Positions 55,301-62,104 of a stretch of DNA of 64,000 nucleotides are shown piece after piece. How positions within the stretch are numbered: position 1 is the first letter of the stretch; the number at the start of each line of letters is the position of its first letter. The position numbers and the translations under genes were made by a program. The notes beneath the pieces were generated by a model. It saw only the letters and a program-made list of their open reading frames with translations. It did not search any database and was not told the DNA's origin. Source of the stretch: Podarcis raffonei (Eukaryota > Chordata > Lepidosauria > Squamata > Lacertidae); contig NC_070614.1 of assembly GCF_027172205.1 (NCBI RefSeq), positions 49,540,001 to 49,604,000 on the forward strand. Direction: 5' to 3'.

Positions 55301-56827
55301 CCCCCTGTGGGGCAGAGAGAGGAGGCACCTGTCTTTGGGGCTGCCCAGAGGATCCCCAAAGAGAGGGGAGAGGAGAGGACCAGAAGGAATGTAGTTGGTC
55401 AAGGAGGCCGTGGATTCCAAAAGGCTGAAAACTTCTGCCCTAAAGAATAACTTTCAGTTCCCAAATCTGTCCTAGTCCACTGTGGGGGCACCCACTCTTT
55501 CTGCCCCCCCCCAAACACCCTTCAATTTCACCCCTCACTTCTTGATACTATTGGTCAGCAGAAGGTGAGTGTCCTGCTTCTCATCCAATAGGAGGGCAGC
55601 GCCTAGGTAGCCGATCCGCTTTTCGTGGAAACGGTGGGAGGCTATTAGCTTCAAGCTCTCCATCTGGGTTCAAGACAGAATAAGGAAAAAACACACAATT
55701 ATTGATTGCGCCAGAACTACAACCTTTGATCGATTAAACTCCCCTGGCTAAATCCCAGAACCAATCCATGCATATTAAACTCCCGGGCTAAATCCCAGAA
55801 CATTCTAGTTGGGGGTGTATCCCACTGGGACCTTTAAGGGTTGCTGTTTGGTGGAGATCAGCATCTGGGAATATTAGCAGAGGGGTTTTTGAGGGGTAAA
55901 GATAAAGGGCAAAGGGACCCCTGACCATTAGGTCCAGTCGTGGCCGACTCTGGGGTTGCGGCGCTCATCTCGCTTTACTGGCCGAGGGAGCCGGCGTACA
56001 GCTTCCGGGTCATGTGGCCAGCATGACTAAGCCGCTTCTGGAGAACCAGAGCAGCACACAGAAACGCCGTTTACCTTCCCGCCGGAGCGGTACCTATTTA
56101 TCTACCTGCACTTTGACGTGCTTTCGAACTGCTAGGTTGGCAGGAGCAGGGACCGAGCAACGGGAGCTCACCCCATTGCAGGGATTTGAACCACCGACCT
56201 TCTGATTGGCAAGTCCCAGGCTCTGTTGTTTAACCCACAGCGTCACCAGTGTCCCTTTTTTGAGGGGTAGTTGCATATAAAGTTGCTATAAGTGCATTAG
56301 CTAAAGAAGCTAAATGGAACCTGGGTTCAAATCCTCACTCGGACATTAAGCTCACTGACTGACCATCTGTTATCCTAAAATTACCTCACACGGTTGTTGC
56401 GAGAACATGTGAGGAAGGTAAGCTGGGGGCGGGACTTTGTCATCAAGCGCTGCATAATTTTTTTCAAATAAATAAAATACGCTTAGGACACTTTTAGAGC
56501 ACTTTTAACAGCCAAGGTCCCCCCCACAAAGAATCATGGGAACTGTAGTCTACCCCTCACAGAGCTACAATCCCCAGCTCCCTTAACAAACTACAGTTCC
56601 CCACGTGAAGTGCGGGTGTATACCTGTCCAAAATGAGCAGGATAGCCCAGAATGTGGATGTAGAGCAACTTGGCTAAGTTGGAGGCACGGGTGTCGGCCT
56701 CGTCTCCCCGAAAGGCCCCCCGAATCTTGGCGCTTTCTCGTTGGACCAGCTCCCGCTCCTCCGCCTGGGTCCGTGCACTCCGTATGGTCCGGATCAGGAC
56801 CGGCAACGTGAGAGGTGCTTCTGGCAT
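31962..56827 (-). CDS. AP1G2: AP1G2, AP-1 complex gamma-2 adaptin
   Basis: Large subunit of the AP-1 clathrin adaptor (trans-Golgi/endosome sorting). 21 coding exons, all GT..AG and in phase: 56827-56624, 55663-55539, 52554-52413, 51639-51543, 50314-50238, 46566-46471, 44372-44292, 43954-43856, 43194-43139, 41569-41456, 41367-41227, 40583-40529, 40003-39881, 39294-39205, 39057-38927, 37409-37305, 36559-36403, 35101-34990, 33829-33663, 32767-32669, 32066-31962. Sum 2,376 nt = 791 residues (human 785). It starts [20 protein letters not shown]. The adaptin trunk spans ~1-580 ([83 protein letters not shown]). The hinge (~590-668) has LLDLIGG, clathrin-box-like. The gamma ear (~670-791) ends NSFPEAAWK. 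Synteny with THTPA and the close gamma-2 length argue against AP1G1. Introns are full of retroelements. Confidence 0.96.
32893..33030 (-). mobile_element. CR1-clade (L3-like) LINE fragment
   Basis: Plus strand 'tccttcaagttggccatcactgcctcctgtggcagtgagttccata' is the complement of the family's ORF2 end. It abuts the MITE at 33,034, which inserted into it. Confidence 0.65.
33034..33292. mobile_element. Palindromic MITE (CCGTATTTTTYGC ends)
   Basis: A 259-bp copy very close to 29,667-29,925, same internal hairpin. It lies in the AP1G2 intron between 33,829-33,663 and 32,767-32,669. Confidence 0.88.
34219..34251 (+). repeat. (AAT)n microsatellite
   Basis: A run of about eleven AAT units with one interruption. 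Confidence 0.85.
34401..34735 (-). mobile_element. L2-clade LINE 3' fragment
   Basis: The minus strand codes the ORF2 end ([38 protein letters not shown]) and ends in the shared tail CCCACCTGACTGGGTTACC-type sequence. Five other copies are in this window. Confidence 0.8.
35425..35500 (+). repeat. (AAT)n/(ATT)n microsatellite at L2 tail
   Basis: An AAT run switches to ATT. It adjoins the 3' end of the L2 copy and is likely its expanded tail. Confidence 0.85.
35501..35935 (-). mobile_element. L2-clade LINE 3' fragment
   Basis: The minus strand codes [20 protein letters not shown] and [20 protein letters not shown]-type peptides of L2 ORF2. It is 5' truncated. Confidence 0.85.
36362..36375 (-). 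promoter_or_regulatory. CTCF-like motif, reverse orientation
   Basis: The minus strand reads GCACCAGGGGGCAC, 13/14 to the CTCF core, 28 bp after an AP1G2 exon donor. Confidence 0.4.
36625..36942 (+). mobile_element. Sauria SINE, 5' truncated
   Basis: Begins at CCTAGGACTTGCCG, lacking the A-box head, and runs to GGTCCCTTTACCTTTA. A 10-bp duplication TTGGCAAGAG lies at 36,615-36,624 and 36,943-36,952, so the copy was truncated at insertion. Confidence 0.9.
37576..37800 (-). mobile_element. CR1 LINE 3' fragment
   Basis: Plus 'agagttggaagggaacccaggggtcatctagcccaaccc' is the complement of the CR1 3' end. The adjoining ORF2 remnant matches 'ctgtcaaacggctcttgccgtcagaag'. Confidence 0.8.
37855..37926 (+). 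mobile_element. L2 LINE 3' end, left part, split by CR1
   Basis: 'gttggaagctgcccagagtggctggggaaacccagccagat' stops where the CR1 copy begins. The continuation GGGCGGGGTATAAATAATAAA is at 38,388-38,408. Confidence 0.75.
37927..38376 (-). mobile_element. CR1 LINE 3' fragment with ORF2 C-terminus
   Basis: The minus strand keeps an open 115-residue frame ([57 protein letters not shown]), the CR1 ORF2 end, then the TGATTCTATGATTCTATGAT-type 3' terminus. It is inserted in an L2 tail. The intact frame suggests a fairly young copy. Confidence 0.88.
38755..38832. mobile_element. Fragment of the ACTACAnnTCCCAG MITE family
   Basis: 'gggtgctgggagttgcagctcaaactacaactcccagggttcc' carries the core in both directions. 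Confidence 0.45.
39555..39670 (-). mobile_element. MIR-like CORE-SINE fragment
   Basis: 'cccacaacaatcctgtgaagtaggttagctaagag' resembles the MIR-type CORE-SINE body in reverse. Confidence 0.45.
41655..41913. mobile_element. Palindromic MITE (CCGTATTTTTYGC ends)
   Basis: A 259-bp copy in inverse orientation to 33,034. It is flanked by TA at both ends (41,653-41,654 and 41,914-41,915), supporting Tc1/mariner-type TA duplication. It lies in the AP1G2 intron next to exon 41,569-41,456. Confidence 0.88.
41930..42085 (-). mobile_element. MIR-like CORE-SINE
   Basis: 'tctcacaacaaccctgtgagctgggataggctgagagaagg' followed by 'ggaattcgaaccctggtctccc' is the MIR-type arrangement, with a B-box complement near 42,058-42,070. 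Confidence 0.6.
42120..42420. other. GC-rich intronic block with YY1-like motifs
   Basis: 'gctttaagatggaaagg' and 'ccaaaatggcggccgg' resemble YY1 sites, in CpG-containing sequence inside an AP1G2 intron. It could be an old retroelement 5' end or an internal promoter. Not resolved. Confidence 0.3.
42838..42955 (-). mobile_element. CR1 LINE 3' fragment
   Basis: 'gggtcatctagtccaaccccctgcgatgcagg...gctctgcttaaaaacctc' is the complement of the CR1 3' terminus. Confidence 0.75.
44414..44530 (+). mobile_element. L2 LINE 3' end
   Basis: Contains GTTGGAAGCTGCCCGGAGTG and ends GATGGGCGGGGTATAAATAA, followed by an ATT microsatellite (to 44,573). Confidence 0.8.
44527..44573 (+). repeat. (ATT)n microsatellite
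   Basis: About 14 units following the L2 tail. Confidence 0.9.
44690..45375 (-). mobile_element. Chimeric 5S rRNA-headed SINE, split by a Sauria SINE
   Basis: On the minus strand, positions 45,370 to 45,271 are a 5S rRNA-derived head (GGAAGCTAAGCAGGCTCAGG, GGATGGGAGACCACCTGGGA, the A and C boxes of the 5S promoter). It is followed by a tRNA/MIR-like body with a B-box-like GTTCAAAC and an A-rich tail. The tail is interrupted by the Sauria SINE at 44,727-45,090. Not a working 5S gene. Confidence 0.75.
44727..45090 (+). mobile_element. Sauria SINE, full length
   Basis: The head GGGACGCGGGTGGCGCTGTG, the B box GGTTCGAATCCCC and the tail CTTTACC are present. A perfect 12-bp duplication ATTTGTATCCCA lies at 44,715-44,726 and 45,091-45,102, inside the 5S-headed SINE. 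Confidence 0.95.
45449..46062 (-). mobile_element. BovB (RTE) LINE, 3' end of ORF2
   Basis: The minus strand has an unbroken frame of about 200 residues matching the BovB ORF2 C-terminus: [100 protein letters not shown]. It is 5' truncated. BovB supplies the machinery for Sauria SINEs and is known for horizontal spread among vertebrates. Confidence 0.93.
46706..48784. mobile_element. Palindromic MITE (CCGTATTTTTYGC ends), GC-rich variant, interrupted
   Basis: The ends CCGTATTTTTCGCCCTATAG (46,706) and CTATAGGGCGAAAAATACGG (48,784) pair perfectly and TA flanks both sides. The MITE itself is ~370 bp, split by the insertion at 46,761-48,453. The interior (48,490-48,720) is much more GC-rich than in the other three copies, with a CTTGGGAGCCCGG / CCGGGCTCCCAAG hairpin. 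Confidence 0.88.
46761..48453 (+). mobile_element. ORF-less L1-like retroposon, 1,693 bp
   Basis: Begins GGACTTCCGGGTTGGCGCCA, with a GC-rich CpG-containing 5' part (~240 bp) including GCCATCGCCGAATGGCGGAC. It runs through AT-rich sequence with no frame over ~110 codons and ends TCTTAATAAATATTATTT plus an A run. The perfect 18-bp target duplication AAAAATGAAGGGGAAATG (46,743-46,760 and 48,454-48,471) proves a single retrotransposition. The 5' and 3' ends look like L1 UTRs but no ORF1/ORF2 is present. It is antisense to AP1G2. Confidence 0.85.
49430..49850. mobile_element. hAT-like repeat carrying a solo LTR
   Basis: The parts before 49,474 ('tgagggccacatttcctcatgggcaac') and after 49,755 ('ggccgcatgccactggggagccaaaagca') read together as the repeat family of 15,041-15,222, so the LTR landed inside an older element. 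Confidence 0.5.
49474..49755 (+). mobile_element. Solo LTR, retroviral type (ERV fossil)
   Basis: A 282-bp TG..CA element, a fossil LTR of the same family as 52,679-52,980. It has repeated inverted CCAAT boxes (CTGATTGGTCC twice, CTGATTGG), TATA-like TGTATATAAAGC near 49,659 and the poly(A) signal GAATAAAGAG near 49,714. No internal retroviral region is present nearby. No clear target duplication. Confidence 0.8.
50594..50940 (-). mobile_element. Sauria SINE, full length
   Basis: Head at the right end (complement of GCGCCACCCGCGTCCC). A 14-bp duplication TCATGCAAAGAGTA lies at 50,580-50,593 and 50,941-50,954. It lies in an AP1G2 intron. Confidence 0.94.
51710..52303 (+). mobile_element. L2-clade LINE, ORF2 C-terminal part and 3' end
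   Basis: The longest L2 copy here. An open frame codes [60 protein letters not shown] and [20 protein letters not shown], then the tail GATGGGCGGGGTATAAATAA. It is antisense to AP1G2, directly upstream of exon 51,639-51,543. Confidence 0.9.
52303..52366 (+). repeat. (ATT)n(ATC)n microsatellite
   Basis: Expanded tail of the L2 copy: ATT units then ATC units, ending about 47 bp from an AP1G2 exon. Confidence 0.9.
52679..52980 (-). mobile_element. Solo LTR, retroviral type (ERV fossil) with target duplication
   Basis: A 302-bp LTR that reads TGTTATGTACTGAG...TATATTTCA on the minus strand. It is flanked by a perfect 5-bp duplication CTACT (52,674-52,678 and 52,981-52,985). Same family as 49,474-49,755, with TATA-like and poly(A) motifs. 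It lies in AP1G2 intron 2 in the gene's sense. The solo form implies past LTR-LTR recombination. Confidence 0.88.
53264..53335 (+). mobile_element. CR1-type 3' end fragment
   Basis: 'ttgcagggggttggactagatggccattgtgggtcccttccagctc' is the CR1 3' terminus shared with tRNA SINEs of squamates. Confidence 0.65.
53531..53986 (-). mobile_element. L2-clade LINE 3' fragment
   Basis: The minus strand codes [20 protein letters not shown] and [20 protein letters not shown]. The tail is at the left beside a CAA repeat. Confidence 0.87.
53990..54440. mobile_element. MITE of the ACTACAnnTCCCAG family, interrupted
   Basis: Left half 53,990-54,091 (GGGAACTGTAGTTTGC) and right half 54,306-54,440 (ACTACAGAAAGCC, 'cactttaaatgcatggcg') are separated by a 214-bp hAT element. 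Confidence 0.55.
54092..54305. mobile_element. hAT non-autonomous element, 214 bp, nested
   Basis: Ends TAGGGTTGCCAT and ATGGCAACCTTA are inverted repeats. The 8-bp flanks AGACAGAC and AGACAGAT match at seven positions. It is inserted in an older MITE. Confidence 0.8.
54490..54820 (+). mobile_element. Sauria SINE, 3' end diverged
   Basis: The head GGGACGCGGGTGGCGCTGTG is intact and the body runs to GCGCCGCAACCCCAG. The last ~40 bp depart from the family before a GTCAGGGGT remnant. Confidence 0.88.
55899..56256 (-). mobile_element. Sauria SINE, full length
   Basis: A 13-bp duplication TTTTTGAGGGGTA lies at 55,886-55,898 and 57 bp-offset partner 56,257-56,269. Head at the right end. It lies in AP1G2 intron 1. 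Confidence 0.93.
56515..56612. mobile_element. Fragment of the ACTACAnnTCCCAG MITE family
   Basis: GAATCATGGGAACTGTAGTC, CAGAGCTACAATCCCCAGC and AACTACAGTTCCCC occur in order. It ends 12 bp from the first AP1G2 coding exon donor. Confidence 0.5.
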
Positions 56828-57891
56828 CCTAGAAGTGAAGAGCGGAATAAGTTTTTTTGAGGGAGGGCCTTTGGCACGTGGCACCTGCAGGAACCTCAAC
56901 TCTTACTCCCATTCTTCTGCTCCATATTTCAGGGAGCATGTCTGACTGGAAATCCTCAGCTCAAGTCCGAAAGACAGGAAGTAATAACAGGTTGCTTCTG
57001 AGAATGTGCAGAGTGCCCGTATTCCTTGGGTTTGGACTCAAGGCTTCCTCTTAGGGATGGATGCCAACAACCTGCCGCTAGGTCTAAATCGCTTAACGCA
57101 AATTAGTTCACACCCTTTGACGAGTAGTAAAAGCGAAGGTTTTTCCCCCCTCCAATACTTTCTTTCCACGTTTATGGGGAAGAAGAGGATTAATCCACAT
57201 CCGCAGTGGAAAGCACAGAATTGAATTGGTTCCGTAAAGTGGCCCTTATTGCGGACGATTTCCGGATTGGAAATCAAAAGCCCTTTGTGGAGGCTTTAAG
57301 CTCAGTCAATATCTTTCTGCCCATCTCGAGTCTCGAATTTCACTCCTGTACCATAAAAAGCAGCCTCTCCCTGCCCTCAAACTGCCTCTTCAGTGTAGGC
57401 CCTCACAACTGTGAATTTAAATTGAGCATAGCCTTTCAGATATTTCGGTGAAATTCTCTCCCCTTCCTCTTTCCCCTGACCCCTCCTTCCACTTTGATGG
57501 GACAGTTTAAAATGTGCATACTTTGAATGAATCTGCATATGCATATGAGCTGCAGGCAAATTTAGTGGGCCACCAGACACCCCCACAGAACCCAAAGTCC
57601 CTCTCTTGCATGTTAGCACCCTCTTTGGGGATTATCACCCCCTTATCTTAACTCCCACCAGCACTTAATTTTTCATTCATTCCTTTTCTCTGGTCCCCTC
57701 CTCACCTGTCCAGAGATTCACTGCACACAGTTTCTTCTCCGTTTCACGGTATTTTGGGGACACACAGAGGGGCAGCTGCTGCCCCCTCTATCCTCCCCTT
57801 CTGCTTAGTCAACTTATTGCATTTCCGGACAACAGTCTGTTAACCAGCCAGGTAAACTCACCTGAACTTCTGCGGCTACCTGGACCCAGGG

Positions 57892-57905
57892 GCGCCCTCT
57901 GCTGG
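57892..57905 (-). promoter_or_regulatory. CTCF-like motif, reverse orientation
   Basis: The minus strand reads CCAGCAGAGGGCGC, a 14/14 match to CCASYAGRKGGCRS, beside the candidate UTR-exon donor. Confidence 0.6.
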
Positions 57906-58689
57906 CCAGACCCAGAAAGGGACTTTTTCAATCGGATCTTTTTTTTTTAGGGCAGAGTTAGCCAAAGTTTAAAGCTATTTCAGAAGGGAGGGATCTGCTG
58001 ACAGACAGATACGCCTTGATCCAAAGAAGGGAACTTTCAGACAACCTGTTTATTCAGCACTCATCCTGATTTGTTTGTGCAGAGGTTATACAAATTGTGC
58101 CACGTGAACCTTATCCATTGCTTCCCAGTTCATTTTGCCATAGCTTTCCGTACTGCAAGAAGTTTGTTTTTGTTTCTTGTTTAAGAGAGCAGTTTGCTGT
58201 GCAAGAGTACCAAACCCACTTTAACTGTGCAACATGACTTTGGCAGTTTATGATCGAATTCCATATGCAAAACAGCACCAGTCTGGGAAGAGACCATACC
58301 TATTGGTGATATTTAATGAATTAAAAAAAAAAAAAAGCTTGTAGTTTGTTGGGGACTTACCGTATAAATATTATATACATATCATTAAAAAGGCACAGGT
58401 GGACTAGAGAATATGATCCAAATCCTGCATAGCTGGCCATGCATAAGAAGCAGATGTGAACTAGCTGGGTGTACATTCACAAATACTTAGAGGATAAAGC
58501 TGTCAGTTAGCATGACAGCTAGATGCAGACTTTCCCTCCAGAGGAAGGATATTTTTGAATATCAGACACTGGGGGAAAACTGAGGCCTTTGGTCTGGTCC
58601 AGCAAGTTTATTCTTACATTCTTTGGATGGGCACAAAACCTTATGTTTCAAATGCCCTAGGCAAGTCTGATTTGCTAACAACAGGCAGC

Positions 58690-58865
58690 TCCACAACACT
58701 TTAAAAACACACCCAGTGCACATTTAAACCACGTGGCTTCCCCCGGTAAATCCTGGGAAACGTAGTTTACCCCTCACCGAGATACAATTCCCAGCACAGT
58801 CAGCATACTACAGTTCCCAGGATTCTTTGTGAGGTCAGAAAATTGTGTGCTTTAAATGTGCGTCA
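58690..58865. mobile_element. MITE of the ACTACAnnTCCCAG family
   Basis: TCCTGGGAAACGTAGTTTAC, AGATACAATTCCCAGCAC and ACTACAGTTCCCAGGATTCT lie between 'cactttaaaaacacac' and 'gtgctttaaatgtg' ends. Confidence 0.55.
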
Positions 58866-59290
58866 AATGTGCTTTAGATGTGTGGAATGCTCCTGGGCTA
58901 CCTGCTCTCTCAGCAGAAGCGGCCTTCCACTTCTGCACAACAGGCGGAAAGGCAGATGCCTAAATTTCCTCACTCCCTCGCTCCCAGAGGGGGATCTTCC
59001 CTGTTGAAAGCCTGCCTGGCATGCAGCTGTTAAAAAGGCCTCAAGAACCTTGCGAGGCAAAACACCACCACAGCAGCAGCAGCCCTTTGGCCGTCAAGAG
59101 GATCTGAAGGGTGAAACTGTTGCTCTCCTGCCTTGCTGTGGCCCTTCAGTGGGTCGAAGGCCTCCTGGCTTCTGCCCTCCAGGGCTCACAGAATCATAGA
59201 ATTGTAGTCCAACCCCCTGCAATGCAGGAATCTCTGCAAAAGCATCCATGACAGGTGACCACCCAACCTCTGCTTAAAAACCTCCAACAG

Positions 59291-59394
59291 ACCCTCCAAG
59301 TGTCCCTATTTTCCAGGGACATTGTCCCGGTTTCTGATTTGGTCCCGCTTTTCCTTAGGACATCACTATTTTCATTGGAGAAATCTTGGAGGGC
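59291..59394. mobile_element. hAT-like MITE, CCCTCCAAG ends
   Basis: Ends CCCTCCAAGTGTCCC and ...GAAATCTTGGAGGG are inverted repeats. The interior is GGGACATTGTCCCGG and GGTCCCGCTTTTCCTTAGGA. Confidence 0.55.
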
Positions 59395-59454
59395 ATGGAG
59401 ATCTGACCCCCAAGCCATTTGAAGGCAATCTTGTATAGGGAAGTTTTTTTAATG

Positions 59455-59757
59455 TTTACGATACGATAATCTTTATTGCCATTGTCCCACACAGAACAAC
59501 GAAATTGAAAAAATCTTCATCCGACATTCAAAAACCAACAAGCCTGCTATCCTACAGCAATCCCAGTCTGCTTAGTCCTCTAAAAACTCTTGATACCCCA
59601 TAATTAAATACAATATACTCCCATAGAGACTAACTTACACTGCATTTAAAACCAAAATCTCATTTGGATAGAAACTGTTTCTCAGGCGGCTAGTCCTAGT
59701 CTTTATAACCCTGTACCTTCTTCCAGAAAACAGAAGCTGAACGAGATCTCTGCAGCT
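59455..59757 (-). mobile_element. Unidentified retroposon 3' end
   Basis: The minus strand ends GGGACAATGGCAATAAAGAT, a polyadenylation-like terminus. Upstream it codes an Arg-rich remnant (VIKTRTSRLRNSFYPNEI-like). It interrupts an L2 tail. The family is not recognised with certainty. Confidence 0.4.
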
Positions 59758-60099
59758 TTCTTATGTTTTATGGGTTTTTTTAATATATTGGAAGCTGTCC
59801 AGAGTGGCTGAGGCAACCCAAAAAGATGAGTGGAGTATAAATAGTAAAATAATCATTAAGGAATGGGACGTCCCTATTTTCATCGGAGAAATGTTGGAGG
59901 GTATGCTCCAAGGAAGGACAGCCCACCACCTCTTGTGCGAGTCTGTTTCACTGTCGAACAGCTCCTTCGGCTGGCCAAAGAGAGAGAGAGAGAGAAAGAG
60001 AAGCCAGCAGGACTCTATAATATCTCTCTGTAATGTTATATAATATATGAGTAGCCCAGGGACTTCTCCATAAGGCTTTATGAGCGCAGCCATAGAGAC

Positions 60100-60720
60100 G
60101 CGGCCAGAGCGTCGCAGCAGGTTAGAGGACTAGACCACGCCCCCCCCTTCCTCGGCGACGCTCCCACCAACCACGGACATGGAGCAAACCTCTAGACAGG
60201 AACTCCTCCACTGGGCTTCCGGTTTCGCTGGCCCTTGGCGGAAGCGGCTACTGCCCTCCCATGGAGAAACCTGGGATTTGTGCATCGGACTTTCCCATTC
60301 CCACCCGCCCCCGAAACCTTCTTGGCGGAAATAAATAGTTCCGGCCCTTCGGGGTCCCCCCCTCCTGCACGTCTGAAGGCGGCTCCCTGCCTGGGTCGGC
60401 GCGGGGTTTTGTGCGTGTAACTGAGCTCTGGGTCAGACCGGGGGGGGGCGCGGGGGGAAGGAAACGGCCAGGCCGAGCTGCCTTTACTGCAGCAACAACC
60501 TGGAGCGGGGTTTTATTTGGGGAGGGGCCGCAAAGCCTCCCAGCCCAGGCTCAGGGCTTGCAATACTGGCGGCGGGCTACACTGCAGGGCTGTTGTGCGC
60601 TTACCTCTTGGCAGGGCCGGGGTCCGCAAGGGCCGGGGCTCCCGTTCAGCCGAATGAGCGGAGGGCGCCCAGCTGGCTGCCTTGGCACGTCTTGAAGCGA
60701 GTGGAGCAATAGGGGGCAGG
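60100..60720 (-). promoter_or_regulatory. AP1G2: CpG-rich promoter region, probably AP1G2
   Basis: GC-rich sequence with frequent CpG and ETS-type cores (CTTCCGGTTT near 60,217, GCGGAAGCGG near 60,238, GTTCCGGCCC near 60,339). A minus-strand donor AAGAG|GTAAGC at 60,605/60,604 would suit a non-coding first exon spliced to the acceptor at 56,828. A plus-strand transcript cannot be excluded. Confidence 0.5.
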
Positions 60721-61257
60721 AAGCAGCCTGGGGTAAAAGTAGGCAGGTTGGCCCATAGGAAGGATTGCCCCAAAATCCGCATTAGGGCAATACCTTCATT
60801 AGGCCAACCAAAATGTTCTGTTTTTTTGTTCTTATTCTGTGGTCTCTACAGCCACAGCAGCTTGTGCTGCAACCGTCCGAGTTTGACCTCATCCCCAAAG
60901 GCACACTCCTCCTCCCCAAACTTGCCCCCAACTTAAAAAAAAAAAAAAACCATATTGAGGTGAAAGGTGGTATATGGAATCCCCAGGGAGGCTCGCCTGG
61001 TACATTTGTTACATATCTTTAGGCACCAGGCAAAAGCATTCCTCTCCTCCCAGGCCTTTGGAAAATAAGAAGTCTGCTCTTCTAAACCGTTTCATGGTGT
61101 TGCGTGTATTGTTTTGGTCTGTCACTACATGGTGTGTTTTTGTGTTTTCAAATTGCAAACCGCCCTGCGATCCTCTGATGAATGGCGGTACAGAAATAAT
61201 TATTAATAATAATATGTACCTTTTAAGTAATAATAGTGTTGTAACAAAGAGTACCAA

Positions 61258-61690
61258 CATTCAAGTTCTCCAAACAACCAGAAGAGCAACCAAAGTGATC
61301 CAAGGAGATAGAGCGACTCGCCTATAAGGAAAGACTGCTGCTTTTGCGGGGCGGGGGGGGGGTCATTGAGGGAAAAGGTGAACAAGAAGTGGACGCGATA
61401 GTTTATAGAACTCTGTATGTTCTGTAGAAAGTGGGTAGCTAAATGTCCGTCCCGTCCCCCATAACACTAGGACTCACGGACATCCATTGAAGCTGAATGT
61501 TGGGCATTTTGGGAAAGAATCGAGGAAATCCTTCATCCAGCACATAGTTAATCTATGGAACTCACTCCCACCTGAAGCGGTGTTGGCTCCAACCTGGCTG
61601 GCTTTATAAGAGGATTCCACAAATTCAGAGGGGGGTACCTACTGGTGGCTACCAGTCATGCTGGCTATGCTCTGCCTCTGTGGAAACTGC
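61258..61690 (+). mobile_element. CR1-clade (L3-like) LINE fragment
   Basis: Plus strand 'ccaaagtgatccaaggag...cctataaggaaagactgc...cacatagttaatctatggaactcactcccac...ggctttataagaggattccacaaattcagag' is the ORF2 end of the family seen in reverse at 22,645-22,975. Confidence 0.7.
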
Positions 61691-61860
61691 AGGAGAGGAG
61701 AATTATTATGCATGGGACCTGCTTGTGGGTTTCACTGATTTGATGGATGGATGGATGGAATTTATATGCTGCTTTCCATTCATATGAATCCCAAAGCGGC
61801 TTACTAACAATAAATAACAGTGACGTACTAGAACATCGCAAGCACAGCATAAATCATGTA

Positions 61861-62104
61861 TGACGTTACGGATCTGTGGGGACCCTCTTGGGGTGTAATG
61901 CTGGAAGCCCCTGCATCCTAGGGTTCAGGTTGGAGATAAGTGTAAATAAAACCATGTATCATAAAGACACCAGAGTCTCTGCTGCGCCTCAAAAGTTCAT
62001 AAGCAAACACGGACTCTGATAAGCATGCCTAGTGCTCCTGGAATCTCACGCCACTCACGAGATTGGGGTGGTGTGTAATTAAAATAGATTCCTGTTTATC
62101 ACTA
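61861..62104 (+). mobile_element. LTR-like segment (possible old retroviral fossil)
   Basis: An AATAAAACCATG-type poly(A) signal followed by ACACCAGAGTCTCTGCTG is the arrangement of a retroviral R/U5. Boundaries and target duplication are not clear. Old and incomplete at best. Confidence 0.35.

Larger units (their letters stand above)
59188..59965 (-). mobile_element. CR1 LINE fragment broken by nested insertions
   Basis: The CR1 3' end (59,188-59,287) resumes at ~59,905 ('caaggaaggacagcccaccacctc...ctgtcgaacagctcc'). Between them lie a hAT-like MITE (59,291-59,394), L2 3' sequence (59,430-59,450 and 59,775-59,850), an unidentified retroposon (59,455-59,757) and a second end of the same MITE type (59,868-59,902). 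Confidence 0.65.
57863..60100. other. AP1G2 upstream/5' intron region
   Basis: No coding exon. A strong minus-strand donor CAG|GTGAGT at 57,862/57,861 could end a 5' UTR exon. Otherwise there is a MITE (58,690-58,865) and a nested CR1/L2/retroposon block (59,188-59,965). Confidence 0.4.
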
